DNA of 64,000 nucleotides, from assembly GCF_000737335.2 (NCBI RefSeq), contig NZ_JMCC02000031.1, forward strand, positions 1 through 64,000, in the 5' to 3' direction. A model generated the notes under the pieces. It had not been told where the DNA came from. It was given only the letters and a program-made list of their open reading frames with translations, and did not search any database. A program made the position numbers and the translations under genes. Positions 18,183 to 27,252 of this stretch are shown here, one piece after another. Origin of the DNA: Enhygromyxa salina (GTDB lineage Bacteria > Myxococcota_A > Polyangia > Nannocystales > Nannocystaceae). Numbering within the stretch: position 1 is the first letter of the stretch; each line of letters opens with the position of its first letter.

Positions 18183-18520
18183 GCTCGAACGCCGCCGACC
18201 CCGGGCCTGAGTCGGCGCCGGGCGCCGATCTGTCGGGGCCGGCACGCCTCGCGCAGCACATCGAGCAGCAGGCCCGGCAGCACCAGCGCAGCGGTGCGCG
18301 CGTGGGCAACCTGTGGCAGCAGGTCGCTCGGGTGGGGACCTTGGGTTGGATGATCGTGCTGCCGATCGTCGCCGGAGCCGTGGTCGGACACCTGCTCGAT
18401 CTCAGGTTCGACAGCGGGGTCCGCTGGGCGCTGGCGCTGATGTTCGTGGGCGTGATCTCGGGCGGCTACGCGCTGTACCGCGCGATGCAAGAGGGCATGA
18501 GCGTCGGGGGTGAACGATGA
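18179..18520 (+). CDS. atpQ: N-ATPase subunit AtpQ (AtpI-like, two transmembrane helices)
   Basis: 113 residues from GTG 18179, overlapping the atpC stop (GTGA). After a hydrophilic N terminus rich in Gln/Arg, two membrane helices follow: LGWMIVLPIVAGAVVGHLL and WALALMFVGVISGGYALY. AtpI-type proteins assist assembly of the c-ring or transport ions; in N-ATPase operons the gene is called atpQ. Position between atpC and atpR supports the name. Confidence 0.85.
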   Translation: MSSNAADPGPESAPGADLSGPARLAQHIEQQARQHQRSGARVGNLWQQVARVGTLGWMIVLPIVAGAVVGHLLDLRFDSGVRWALALMFVGVISGGYALYRAMQEGMSVGGER

Positions 18521-18801
18521 CGGCCGAACAGCTCGCGCGGGTCCTCGCGGGGTTCTCGATCGGGGTGGCCGCGGGCGCGGTCTACCTGCTGCTCCTCCGG
18601 CGATCAGTCCGCGCGCTGGTTCAGCGGCGCGAGGCGGCCAGCATGCTCCGCAGCGCGCCCGCCCGCGTGGCCGCGCCCGTGCTCGTGCTCGTGCTCATGG
18701 CTCGCTGGGATCCGCTGGCGCTGCTCGGGAGCGTCGTCGGCCTGCTGCTCACCCAGATCGCGGCGCAGCTGTCGGCGCGAACCAGGAGCTTCGAACCGTG
18801 A
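18517..18801 (+). CDS. atpR: N-ATPase subunit AtpR
   Basis: 94 residues with three hydrophobic stretches (VLAGFSIGVAAGAVYLLLL, APVLVLVLMARW, LALLGSVVGLLLTQIAAQL). AtpR is a small membrane protein found only in N-ATPase operons, proposed to work with the c-ring and AtpQ. It begins in an ATGA overlap with atpQ and ends in a GTGA overlap with atpB. Named mainly by position and topology. Confidence 0.85.
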   Translation: MTAEQLARVLAGFSIGVAAGAVYLLLLRRSVRALVQRREAASMLRSAPARVAAPVLVLVLMARWDPLALLGSVVGLLLTQIAAQLSARTRSFEP

Positions 18802-19481
18802 ACCCGCTGTTCAGCTTCGACCTGCTCGGTCTGACGATCACAGACACGGTCATCGTCAGCTTCGCGCTCACCTTGGTGCTGAGCCTGGTGGCGATCGGCA
18901 CGTCCCGCGCGCTGCACCCGACCCAATTCGGGGTCTGGCAGATCACCGTAGAAGCCTACGTGGGCTGGATCCGCGAGCTCGTCGGCGGGATCGTCGAAGA
19001 GGACCCCGACCCCTACACGCCCCTGATCGGCACGCTGATCTTGTTCGTTGGCGCCTGCAACATGCTCAGCTTGATCCCGGTCGTGCGCCCGCCGACCGCG
19101 GACCTCTCGACCACCGTCGCGCTCTCGCTGGTCGTGTTCCTGGCGGTGCCCAGCTACGGCATCTGGCGGCGCGGGGTGTGGGGCTATCTGAGCGGCTACC
19201 TGCGCCCGCACCCGCTAATGTTGCCGTTCAATTTGATCAGCGAGCTCACCCGCACGCTGGCGCTGGCCGTGCGCTTGTTCGGCAACGTGATGAGCGCGCA
19301 GATGGTCGGCGCGGTCATGCTGGTCGTCGCCGGCGTGCTCGTGCCCATTCCATTGCTGTTGCTCGGGATCATCACCGGGCTGATCCAGGCCTACATCTTT
19401 GGCGTCCTGGCTGCGGTGTTCATCGCCGCGGCTGTCCAGATCGAAGACACGAAGTCACCCAATGCCCAGGCAGCCTCATGA
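18798..19481 (+). CDS. atpB: N-ATPase F0 subunit a
   Basis: 227 residues from GTG 18798. A multi-span membrane protein that forms the two ion half-channels. The essential arginine lies in LALAVRLFGNVMSAQM, and the C terminus has LIQAYIFGVLAAVFIAAAV, matching the last helix of subunit a. It is preceded by PTADLSTTVALSLVVF. Translationally coupled to atpR and atpE. Confidence 0.93.
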   Translation: MNPLFSFDLLGLTITDTVIVSFALTLVLSLVAIGTSRALHPTQFGVWQITVEAYVGWIRELVGGIVEEDPDPYTPLIGTLILFVGACNMLSLIPVVRPPTADLSTTVALSLVVFLAVPSYGIWRRGVWGYLSGYLRPHPLMLPFNLISELTRTLALAVRLFGNVMSAQMVGAVMLVVAGVLVPIPLLLLGIITGLIQAYIFGVLAAVFIAAAVQIEDTKSPNAQAAS

Positions 19482-19732
19482 CGGATCAAACCCTCATCTC
19501 TCTCATCTCGATCATCGTCGCCGGGGCCACGGTCGCGATCGGCACGATCGCCCCGGCGATCGCCGAAGGTCGCGCGGTCGTGGCGGCGCTCGACGCGATC
19601 GCGCGACAGCCCGAGGTCGCGCCGACCACCACCCGGACCTTGTTCGTTGGCATCGCGATGATCGAGTCAACCGCGATCTACTGCCTCGTCGTCGCCCTGG
19701 TCTTGCTGTTCGCCAACCCCTTCGCGGGCTGA
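19478..19732 (+). CDS. atpE: N-ATPase F0 subunit c with Na+-binding signature
   Basis: 84 residues, two-helix hairpin with ARQPE in the polar loop. Compared with the Na+-binding c subunit of Ilyobacter tartaricus, the second helix keeps the whole ligand set: Glu63, Ser64, Thr65 and Tyr68 in IESTAIY. Helix 1 has Glu30 (PAIAEG) where that protein has Gln32, giving two carboxylates at the site. This points to Na+ as the coupling ion. The c subunit forms the rotor ring. Start at the ATGA overlap with atpB. Confidence 0.93.
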   Translation: MTDQTLISLISIIVAGATVAIGTIAPAIAEGRAVVAALDAIARQPEVAPTTTRTLFVGIAMIESTAIYCLVVALVLLFANPFAG

Positions 19733-19738
19733 CCCGCC

Positions 19739-20503
19739 ATGGACCTCGACTGGACCACGGTCATCTTCGAGCTCATCAACTTCGGCGTGCTCGCGCTGCT
19801 GTTGACGCGCTTCTTGTTCAAGCCGGTCCGCAAGCTGCTGCTCGAGCGCAAGCGCGAGGTCGCCAGCGCGCAGGCCGAGGCCGAGGCCGCGCGCGCGCAC
19901 AGTGAGGCCGCCCAGCTGCAGTTCGAGCGTCGCCAACATGAGCTGCAAGCCGAGGCCGCGGCGCTGCGGCTGCAGGCCACGGCCGAGGGCCAGCGGGCCG
20001 CCGACGCGCTGATCAAAGACGGACGCGAGGAGCTTCGGCGCAGGCGCGCGTCACTCGAGCTCGAGCTCGAGCGGGCCCGGGTCGACGCGCTGCAGCGTCT
20101 GCGGCCCGAGCTGATCGAGCTGACCTTCGAGGCCGGGCGCCGCCTCCTGTTGGACCTGCACGCAGGCGAGCTCGCCCAGGCGTTCGTCAGCCGTGGCGCT
20201 CGCAGCTTGCAAGACGCCCTCGCGACGGACGCGTCCGGCCTGGCGCACAAGCGCGTCCACGCGTTCGTGAGTCCGGATGCCGATCTCGATGCGGTGGCGC
20301 GCACGCTTCGGGAGACCCTTGGTGATGCCCAAGTGGAGCTCGACGTCGACGCCTCGCTGGTCGGTGGCGTGCGGCTGATCGCGGATGGGGTCGAGGTCGA
20401 GGCGAGCGCCGGGGCGTCGCTCCGACAATGGCTGCGCGAGCGCCTGCAGCCGGGGACGCCGGGGCCACCGCCGGCTGAGGCCGGGCTTGGGGCGGCGCCG
20501 TGA
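19739..20503 (+). CDS. atpF: N-ATPase subunit b with delta-like C-terminal part
   Basis: 254 residues, longer than the usual b subunit of about 160. One N-terminal membrane helix (FELINFGVLALLLTRFLF) is followed by a long charged coiled coil rich in Glu/Ala/Arg. The last 110 residues (from about LAQAFVSRGARSLQDAL, through DAQVELDVDASLVGGVRLIADG) resemble the C-terminal part of subunit delta. N-ATPase operons have no separate atpH, so this fused stalk replaces b plus delta. Six bases follow atpE, and a GTGA overlap leads to atpA. Confidence 0.9.
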   Translation: MDLDWTTVIFELINFGVLALLLTRFLFKPVRKLLLERKREVASAQAEAEAARAHSEAAQLQFERRQHELQAEAAALRLQATAEGQRAADALIKDGREELRRRRASLELELERARVDALQRLRPELIELTFEAGRRLLLDLHAGELAQAFVSRGARSLQDALATDASGLAHKRVHAFVSPDADLDAVARTLRETLGDAQVELDVDASLVGGVRLIADGVEVEASAGASLRQWLRERLQPGTPGPPPAEAGLGAAP

Positions 20504-22074
20504 GCTCGAAGCTCGCCGCGCCCGCCGGCCTGCCTGAGGTCGGTGATCCGGCGCGCCCCGACCTGACTGCGCGCCTCGAGCACGAGGCGCGCAGGGTCCT
20601 CGCCGAGCTGCGCGACGACCTCGCCGAGCTGCGCACGCAGCCGACGGTCGCGCGACTTGGACGGGTCGTCGCGGCAGGCGACGGCGTCGCCACGGCGGTC
20701 GGGCTCGAGCACCCGGTGGCCGGTGAGCTCCTCGACGTCGACGGGACCCCGGCGCGCGCCGAGATCGTCTCGGAGGATCAGGTCCGCATGATCCTGTTTG
20801 GCGGCAGCGAGGCAGTCAGGGCCGGCGCGCCGGTCCGGCGGACGGGCCGGGACCTCGATGTCCCCGCGGGCATCGAGCTGATCGGGCGGGTCGTCGACGC
20901 GCTCGGGCGCCCGATCGATCGCCGCGGTCGGCTGGGCACCCGCAGGCGCGTGCCGGTCGAGGGCGAGGCCGCCAAGCTGGCCGATCGCGCGGCCGTCAGC
21001 CGTCCGCTGCGCACCGGGCTGTTCGTCGTCGACACCATGATCCCGATCGGTCGCGGGCAGCGGCAGCTGATCGTCGGCGATCACTCGACCGGCAAGTCCG
21101 AGCTGTGCCTCAACATCCTCGCCGCGCTCGAGCCCGAGGTCATCGGCCTGTACGTCAGCATCGGGCGGCGCGGGGCCGACACCGCCGCGAACTTGGGGTG
21201 GCTCGCCGACCACGGCTTCTTCGGGCGCGGGTTCGCGATGGTCGCCGACGCGGATCAGAGCATCGGCCTGGTTCAGCTGGCGCCCTACGCCGCGATGGCG
21301 ATGGCCGAGGCGCTCATGCGCGAGGGTCGTGACGTCGTCGTCGTGTTCGACAACCTCACCGTTCACGCCCACGCGCATCGCAGCTTGGCGCTGCTGCTTG
21401 GCCGCCCGGTCGGGCGCGAGGCCTACCCTGTCGACGTGTTCTATGCCCACGCCCGCGTGCTCGAGCGGGCCGGGCAGCTCGGTCGCGAGCGCGGGGGTGG
21501 GTCGGTGACCGCGCTGCCGATCATCGAGACCCAGGCTGGCGATCTGACCGCGTATATCCCCACCAACTTGGTCTCGATCACCGACGGTCAGATCCGCCTG
21601 GACGTCGGGCTCGTGTCCGAGGGGCAGGTGCCCGCCGTCGACGTTGGGCTGTCCGTCTCGCGGGTCGGCAGCAAGGCGCAGCCACGCCTGATCCGATCGC
21701 TGGCCGGGCGCTTCAAGCCTCGCTACGCGCAGTTCTTGGAGCTCGAGTCCTTCACGCGCTTCGGCGCCCGCGTCGAGGCCCACGCCCAACGCTCGATCGA
21801 CTGGGGTCGGCGCGTGCGTCGGGCGTTGCGGCAGGGTCGCGCCGCGCCGCGCACGTGGGCGCAGACCGCCGTTATCTTGTTGGTGCTCGAGGACCCGCGG
21901 ATCCTTGGCGTCGCCCTGGATGACCTGCGCGCGCTCATCGACTCGACCTGCGCGACCGTGGAATCCCGCCACCCCCAGGTGTGGGCGCGGCTCGAGCTTG
22001 GCGACGCGCTCGAGCCCGGCGACCGCGAGCGGGTCCGCGAGGTCGTGGCCCGCGAGCTGGGGGCGCAGCCGTGA
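20500..22074 (+). CDS. atpA: N-ATPase F1 subunit alpha
   Basis: 524 residues from GTG 20500. Contains the alpha-type P-loop GDHSTGKS (193-200), AEIVSEDQVRMILFGG, VVDALGRPIDRRG and the C-terminal alpha region (LVSEGQVPAVDVGLSVSRVG). Housekeeping alpha subunits usually read GDRQTGKT in the P-loop, so the variant is typical of this divergent type. Non-catalytic nucleotide-binding subunit of the F1 hexamer. Confidence 0.94.
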   Translation: MSSKLAAPAGLPEVGDPARPDLTARLEHEARRVLAELRDDLAELRTQPTVARLGRVVAAGDGVATAVGLEHPVAGELLDVDGTPARAEIVSEDQVRMILFGGSEAVRAGAPVRRTGRDLDVPAGIELIGRVVDALGRPIDRRGRLGTRRRVPVEGEAAKLADRAAVSRPLRTGLFVVDTMIPIGRGQRQLIVGDHSTGKSELCLNILAALEPEVIGLYVSIGRRGADTAANLGWLADHGFFGRGFAMVADADQSIGLVQLAPYAAMAMAEALMREGRDVVVVFDNLTVHAHAHRSLALLLGRPVGREAYPVDVFYAHARVLERAGQLGRERGGGSVTALPIIETQAGDLTAYIPTNLVSITDGQIRLDVGLVSEGQVPAVDVGLSVSRVGSKAQPRLIRSLAGRFKPRYAQFLELESFTRFGARVEAHAQRSIDWGRRVRRALRQGRAAPRTWAQTAVILLVLEDPRILGVALDDLRALIDSTCATVESRHPQVWARLELGDALEPGDRERVREVVARELGAQP

Positions 22075-22883
22075 CGACCGCGCGCGCGCTGGGGCAGCGG
22101 CTTGGGGCGTGGCGCAGCTTTCGGGACATCGCGCGAGCGACCCGAACCTTGGCGGCCGTGCAGGGCCAGCGCTGGTCCGCGCACGCGAACCAGGCCGCCC
22201 TGCACCTCGCGTGGACGCGCGCGCTGGTCGAGCACTTCGGGACCTCGACGCCCGAACACACAGCGCGGGGTGTGTTGGTGATCGGCACGGACCTTGGCCT
22301 GTGCGGTCGCTTGAACGCTGCCTTGGCTGCGCAGCTGAAGGCTTCGCCGGAGCTCGAGGGTCGCGCGCTGATCGCCGTTGGCGCCCGACTGCTCGACGAG
22401 CTGCGTGACTTCGAGCCGGTGATCTCGCTGCCGGCTCCGGCCTCGCTCGAGGCGATCGAGCAGCTGACCAGCCGGATTGCGACCGCGCTCGAGACCGCGG
22501 CGGACCACGCCGAGATCCAGCTGTCGATCTTGCTGACCGCGACCACGACCCACGACGGCCACCCGATCCTCGAGATCTGGCGAGACGCCCCCGAGCTCCC
22601 TGGGCTCGCCCAGGCCCGCCGCTCGCTCGCGCCACCGATCGTGGACCTGTGCGCGCCCAGTCGCGCGCGCGAGGGCGTCGCCGCCTTGCATCTTCGAGCG
22701 CGCATCGCCCACGCGCTGTGTGTCGCAGCCGCCAGCGAAGCAGCCGCGCGGCTGTTCACCATGAGCCGCGCGCATGAGGCCAGCGATCGCAGCATTCGTC
22801 AGCAGGAGCTCGACCTGCGCAAGCTCGAGCAAGAGGCGATCACCCAGGACATGCTCGAGGTCCGCGGCGGCAGCCGGTCCTGA
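22071..22883 (+). CDS. atpG: N-ATPase F1 subunit gamma
   Basis: 270 residues from GTG 22071, overlapping atpA by 4 bases. Two terminal helices form the central stalk: the N-terminal FRDIARATRTLAAVQGQRW and the C-terminal FTMSRAHEASDRSIRQQEL then DLRKLEQEAITQDMLEV. The middle part has GVLVIGTDLGLCGRLNAAL, the gamma-type Rossmann-like start. N-ATPase gamma subunits are divergent, as here. Last gene of the operon. Confidence 0.9.
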   Translation: MTTARALGQRLGAWRSFRDIARATRTLAAVQGQRWSAHANQAALHLAWTRALVEHFGTSTPEHTARGVLVIGTDLGLCGRLNAALAAQLKASPELEGRALIAVGARLLDELRDFEPVISLPAPASLEAIEQLTSRIATALETAADHAEIQLSILLTATTTHDGHPILEIWRDAPELPGLAQARRSLAPPIVDLCAPSRAREGVAALHLRARIAHALCVAAASEAAARLFTMSRAHEASDRSIRQQELDLRKLEQEAITQDMLEVRGGSRS

Positions 22884-22926
22884 CGGTACGTCAGCGCGAG
22901 CCGGTCAGCGGTCGCAAGCGCGCGGG

Positions 22927-24054
22927 TCAGTCGACCCAGTCGGCGATGAACACGTTGGTGTCGCCGTCTTTGTCGTGGTTCCGATTGCTCGCAAAGATCA
23001 GCTGCTTGCCGTCGGCCGTGAACATTGGGAACCCTTCAAACTCGTCGCCAAAGGTCACGCGCTCGGAGGTCTGATCCGCGCCCGCGTCGGCGTTGACGAT
23101 GTGGAGATCGAAGTTGCGCCCCTTGGGATCCGCGACGTTGCTGGCGAAGATCACCCGGCGTCCGTCGGGGTGCCAGAACGGGCCAAAGTTGGCGGCGCCG
23201 TTGCTGGTGATCGCGTGCTGGTTGCTGCCGTCGGCGTTCATCACCATCAGCTCGAGCCGGGTCGGCCGGACCAGGCCCTCGTCGCGCAGCTCGGCGTACT
23301 TGGCCAGCTCGTCGGCGCCCTCGGGCCGGTTGGCGCGCCACACGATCTTGGTGCCGTCGGCGCTGAAGAACGCGCCGCCGTCGTAGCCGGGCGCGTGGGT
23401 CAGCCGACGCACGTTCGAGCCGTCGATCTTCATTAGATAGAGCTCGGGGTCGCCGTCGCGGGTCGAGGTGAACACGATCTCGTCACCCTTGGGCGAGACC
23501 GTGGCCTCGGCGTCGTAGCCGGGCGAAGCCGACAGCACCTGCACGCCCGAGCCGTCGGCGTTGGCAACGTAGATGTCGAACTCGTCGTAGAGCTTCCAGA
23601 CGTAGCCCTTGCTGCGATCGGGGTTGGCCAGGCAGTCGTCGGCGGCGGCGTGGGTCGAGGCGTAGATCACCTTGTCGTCGCCGGGCAGAAAGTACGCGCA
23701 GGTCGTGCGGCCCTTGCCGGAGCTGATCATGCGCGGGTCGCTGCCGTCGATCTGCATGGTGAAGATCTGGTCGCACGAGAGCCCGTCGCGGGTGCTCTGA
23801 AAGATCAGCTGGTCGCCCGCGAACGAGAGGTAGGCCTCGGCGTTCTCGCCACCAAAGGTCAGCTGGCGCAGGCTCGCAAAGTGTCGCTCTTCGGGGAGCG
23901 GCTCGCGGGCGACCGAGGCGTTGGCCGGCTCGGGCTTGGCAGCCTCGGCGTCAGTGAGTTCGGTCAGCGCGGTCGTGTTTGATTGCGCGTCTGGCTTGGT
24001 GTGACAGGCGAGCGAGAGCAGGACCAACGAGAGCAGCAGAGGGCGGCGACGCAT
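22927..24054 (-). CDS. TolB-like beta-propeller lipoprotein
   Basis: 375 residues. Signal peptide with lipobox LLSLAC (Cys17), then a short linker and about six PD40/WD40-like blades, each with a pattern such as DGDPELYLMKIDGSNVRRLT or FSADGTKIVW. This resembles the propeller of TolB and DPP-type proteins. It is probably anchored in the outer membrane facing the periplasm. No Tol-Pal genes are adjacent, so it is unlikely to be TolB itself. Function unknown; a binding role is likely. Confidence 0.8.
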   Translation of the reverse strand: MRRRPLLLSLVLLSLACHTKPDAQSNTTALTELTDAEAAKPEPANASVAREPLPEERHFASLRQLTFGGENAEAYLSFAGDQLIFQSTRDGLSCDQIFTMQIDGSDPRMISSGKGRTTCAYFLPGDDKVIYASTHAAADDCLANPDRSKGYVWKLYDEFDIYVANADGSGVQVLSASPGYDAEATVSPKGDEIVFTSTRDGDPELYLMKIDGSNVRRLTHAPGYDGGAFFSADGTKIVWRANRPEGADELAKYAELRDEGLVRPTRLELMVMNADGSNQHAITSNGAANFGPFWHPDGRRVIFASNVADPKGRNFDLHIVNADAGADQTSERVTFGDEFEGFPMFTADGKQLIFASNRNHDKDGDTNVFIADWVD

Positions 24055-24108
24055 GAGCGGCGAACGTAGCGGACCGGCGGGGCTTGGGGAAGTCGGGGCC
24101 CCGCTGGC

Positions 24109-24369
24109 CTACGCGAGCCGGCGTTCGATCTGCAGCTCGACGAGCTCACGGCGCATCAGGCTGACCTGCTCGGCCCACTGGCGGGCGGTCCGGCCCCGCG
24201 TCACGGCGAGCGCGGTGCCCAAGCCGCCCCCGATCATTGACAGCAACCACCCGCGCTCGGACGCGCTCGACCACTGACTGACGATCGCCTCGGCGCACGC
24301 GATCTCGAACGCCTTGAGCTCGATCGCTCGATCGAGCTGTTGGCGGCGGGCGGCGGCCGAGTCGTCCAC
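24109..24369 (-). CDS. Small hypothetical protein
   Basis: 86 residues, predicted mostly helical: charged N-terminal half (AARRQQLDRAIELKAFEIA), a Gly-rich short hydrophobic stretch (LLSMIGGGLGTALAV), and a charged C-terminal helix (QVSLMRRELVELQIERRLA). It follows the ion-channel gene on the same strand with a 44-base gap and could be co-transcribed. Not recognised; codon use matches neighbours, but the small size limits confidence. Confidence 0.5.
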   Translation of the reverse strand: MDDSAAARRQQLDRAIELKAFEIACAEAIVSQWSSASERGWLLSMIGGGLGTALAVTRGRTARQWAEQVSLMRRELVELQIERRLA

Positions 24370-24413
24370 CCGCCAACGGTATCTGGCCGCGGCTTGGGCG
24401 TCCAGTGATCGTG

Positions 24414-26345
24414 TCAGGCCGCGAGCACGATCACCCGATCCGCCTGGCTCAGCCGCAGCCGCGTGGACTTGCGTGGATTGATCACCACCCCAAAGTTCTG
24501 GTGCTCGTTCTTGGCGTGCCCGGCAAGCCGAACCCCGATCACGACCTCGCCGCGACGTTGACCGATCTCGACCAGCGTGTGCACGTCGAGCTCGTGGCCT
24601 GCAACGACGTAGTCCGTGGCCGGGCGCAGATAGATCTGCGCCCCCGAAGGATCAAACAGCTCGGCGAACACGGCCGCGAGGTCGGCGTTCTCGGCGATCT
24701 GCGTCAGCAACAGACCAATGAAGTGATCACTCACGATGAAGTCGTCTGCGCGCGCGACCTCGGCCAGGGCCCGGCTGCGGACGTCTCGCATCTCGCTGAC
24801 GACCGAGAACGGACGGGTCAGCCCTTCGGCGACGTCGCGCAGGTGCAGCAGGGCGACCAACACCTTGGCGTCGGCCTCCGTCGCTTGCTCGATGCGATCA
24901 TCGGGCAGCACCATCACGTGTTTCCACGTGCGCGGATCGAGATCGTCAATGACCCGACGATCGCTCATGTTGTCGCTGCGGTGGGTGAGCGTGACTTGAT
25001 TCAGCGACGGCGCGAGGGTTGCGAGCACGGTCTCGGCGTCGGGGTTGGTGCTGACAACGAGCAGCTCGGAGCCGGGCGCCGCGTAGGCGTTGATGCCCGC
25101 GACGATCGAGGGCACCCGCGTGCTCCAGCCCAGGATCAACGTTCGCGTTGGCGCTGCGCTCGAGCGGACGGTCGTGGCCTCGGCGGCGTCGACCGTGGTC
25201 GCGGCCCCCTCCCACAGCTCGTTCGTCACGTGGATCTGATCATCGTCTGCTGCGATCAACACCAGCGCCTCGCCGGCTGCGATCACGCGATCCATCGCCG
25301 GACTCAAGACCACCCGACCCTCGGCGTCGCGCAGCCCGATCAGCACGCAGTTCTCGAATTGATGGAGCGCGCCGCCAAAGCACAGACCCAGCACCGGGGC
25401 CGCGTCGATAAAGTAGATCTCGTTGCCGTTGAAGCTCAGCAGCTCCTCGTAGACGACCGACAACCCCGCCTGCAGGCAGGTCTGCACGGCGATCTTGGCG
25501 ATTAATTCACCGATCTCGAGCACCTCCGTGCGGCGGTCGCCAGTCAGGCGCGCGACCGCGACGTTGTGAGGATCACGGATCTCCGTGACGACGTGCTGGA
25601 TCCGGCCGCGCTCCGGGTGGGTGCGGCCAACAGCCAAGAGCGCGCGCACGACCGCTGTGTCGTCGCGGGCGTGCTCGGGCGCGAGCACGACGATCGCACG
25701 GGCGCGGGCCGTCGCGACCACGTCGAGCGAGGCTGGGTCCGTGGGGTCACCCGCGCGCACGACCACCCGCGTGCGCCCGAGCTTCGGCACCTTCACGCGC
25801 AGCTCGTCCTCCATCCAGACCTTGTCGTGGTCGGCATAGATGACGACGCAGCCGCCGCTGCGGCTCTCGTTGGCGCGGACCAGCTCCTTGATGATCGTGA
25901 AGATCTGCGACGACCAGCCGACCACCAGGGTGTGATCTTGCTCGAGCACCCGCGAGTGGCCCTGGCGCAGCTTGTCGAATCGATGGGCCACGCTCGCGAC
26001 CAAGATAGCGACCAAGCTGCCGACCAGCAGGATCCCCAGCATCGTCGCCATCATCATCAGGGCGCGCCAGCCCGCGCTGCCGTCGTTGCCGGTGATCGTG
26101 CCCGGATCGATCGCGTGCATCAGCGTCGTCCACAGCAGCGCGCCGAAGCCAAGCCGCTCGCCCTGTTCATCGAGCGGGACCACCCCCAGCGCGACCCCGA
26201 TCAGCGAGACGACCAAGATCGTCACCAGCGTGATCGACAGGTGCCAAGCCAGGAGCGCCCACGCGCCCTTGGCCATCAACCGGTCGAACGCGTAGCGGAG
26301 GTGATCGCCCACCGAGGGCCGCGTGTTGAGCATGACTGGGGGCAT
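24414..26345 (-). CDS. CASTOR/POLLUX/Sym8-like ion channel with RCK domains
   Basis: 643 residues. N-terminal membrane part: a helix at about 28-55 (WALLAWHLSITLVTILVVSL), a pore-like segment with ALLWTTLMHAIDPGTITG, and another helix (MMATMLGILLVGSLVAILVA). Then two RCK-type Rossmann modules, one starting DHTLVVGWSSQIFTIIKEL and the second TRTLILGWSTRVPSIVAGI, and a C-terminal TrkA-C-like part. This is the layout of plant CASTOR/POLLUX and their bacterial relatives, which conduct cations. Expected in the inner membrane with ligand-gated RCK rings in the cytoplasm. Ion selectivity cannot be told from sequence here. Confidence 0.85.
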   Translation of the reverse strand: MPPVMLNTRPSVGDHLRYAFDRLMAKGAWALLAWHLSITLVTILVVSLIGVALGVVPLDEQGERLGFGALLWTTLMHAIDPGTITGNDGSAGWRALMMMATMLGILLVGSLVAILVASVAHRFDKLRQGHSRVLEQDHTLVVGWSSQIFTIIKELVRANESRSGGCVVIYADHDKVWMEDELRVKVPKLGRTRVVVRAGDPTDPASLDVVATARARAIVVLAPEHARDDTAVVRALLAVGRTHPERGRIQHVVTEIRDPHNVAVARLTGDRRTEVLEIGELIAKIAVQTCLQAGLSVVYEELLSFNGNEIYFIDAAPVLGLCFGGALHQFENCVLIGLRDAEGRVVLSPAMDRVIAAGEALVLIAADDDQIHVTNELWEGAATTVDAAEATTVRSSAAPTRTLILGWSTRVPSIVAGINAYAAPGSELLVVSTNPDAETVLATLAPSLNQVTLTHRSDNMSDRRVIDDLDPRTWKHVMVLPDDRIEQATEADAKVLVALLHLRDVAEGLTRPFSVVSEMRDVRSRALAEVARADDFIVSDHFIGLLLTQIAENADLAAVFAELFDPSGAQIYLRPATDYVVAGHELDVHTLVEIGQRRGEVVIGVRLAGHAKNEHQNFGVVINPRKSTRLRLSQADRVIVLAA

Positions 26346-26602
26346 GCTACCGCAAGCGGCGGAGCTGGTAGTCGGTCAGTCCAGCCGCAGCCCCACCACG
26401 TAAGCATAGGCCGCCGAGTTGTCGGCCGCTCCAGCGTGCTGCGAGTCGCCATACTGCGACAGCCCAAACGCCTGGGTACTGGTGACCTGATGGGCGCACA
26501 ACAGCAGCAGCGGACGTGAAGGCATGGCGCACAATAGCGCGAATCGCTCGCACACGTTGAGCCGTGTGGGCTGACCGGGTGCGGGGTTCGATGTGCTGAT
26601 GA
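26346..26602. other. Intergenic flank of the foldback repeat
   Basis: No supported gene. A minus-strand frame ends at 26376 with a string reading AYAYVVGLRLD, but it has no recognisable start or family. It leads into the repeat at 26603. Confidence 0.35.
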
Positions 26603-27227
26603 GGCAGCGCGCACGACCCGTGAGGGTCGCTCCGGGCACGGAGGGCTCAAGACGCTAATTTGCGTTGTCATGGATCGCTGTCGGCGAGGTCGGGCTGTGG
26701 CTTCGGTCGGGCACTCGCAACGCCCTCTTATTGTGCCCGGAGCGACCCTCACGGGTCTTCTGTGCGCTTTTCGTCGTTCGAGACGGCAGCTACGCGCTCG
26801 GGATCGGGCAGTTCTTGGTCAACCACCGCTCCACTCGAGCGGGCGGTGGTCCAGGCCTGCTGGCATCCACTGGTTTCGCGGGCGTACCTCGAGCATCGCC
26901 TGCGCACGCCCGGCTCCGGGTGTGAGCGCGCTGTCGCTGCACCTGCTCGACCACTCGAAAGCACTCGATCGACCACCGCAAGCTTCGAGTGCAACCAGCA
27001 TTGTTGGACCTCGAGACGCCCCCCGATCCCGAGCGCGTAGCCGCCGTCTCGAACGACGAGAAGCGCACAGAAGACCCGTGAGGGTCGCTCCGGGCACAAT
27101 AAGAGGGCGTTGCGAGTGCGTCACCGAAGCCACAGCCCAACCTCGCCGACAGCGATCCATGACAACGCAAATTAGCGTCTTGAGCCCTCCGTGCCCGGAG
27201 CGACCCTCACGGGTCGTGCGCGCTGCC
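26603..27227. repeat. 625-bp nested foldback (inverted repeat) element
   Basis: Left arm 26603-26808 and right arm 27022-27227 are 206-bp near-perfect inverted copies with only a few mismatches. They surround a 213-bp centre. Each arm contains its own inverted pair of a 25-bp motif beginning GACCCGTGAGGGTCGCTCCG, at 26615-26639/26733-26757 and 27074-27098/27191-27215. The motif thus occurs four times, giving a hairpin inside a hairpin. The core ACCCGTGAGGGT is itself a small hairpin. No transposase is encoded; the structure fits a pair of inverted 143-bp MITE-like units or a foldback transposon. Confidence 0.85.
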
Positions 27228-27252
27228 CCAATCAACGCCCAATCACCGCCAA

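Noticed and set aside
26376..26639. Minus-strand frame ending AYAYVVGLRLD near the foldback
   Set aside because: Its start lies in the repeat arm and no family is recognisable; possible relic only.
26733..27098. CRISPR-like array from repeated 25-bp motif
   Set aside because: Copies alternate in orientation and spacing is uneven; no direct repeats with equal spacers.
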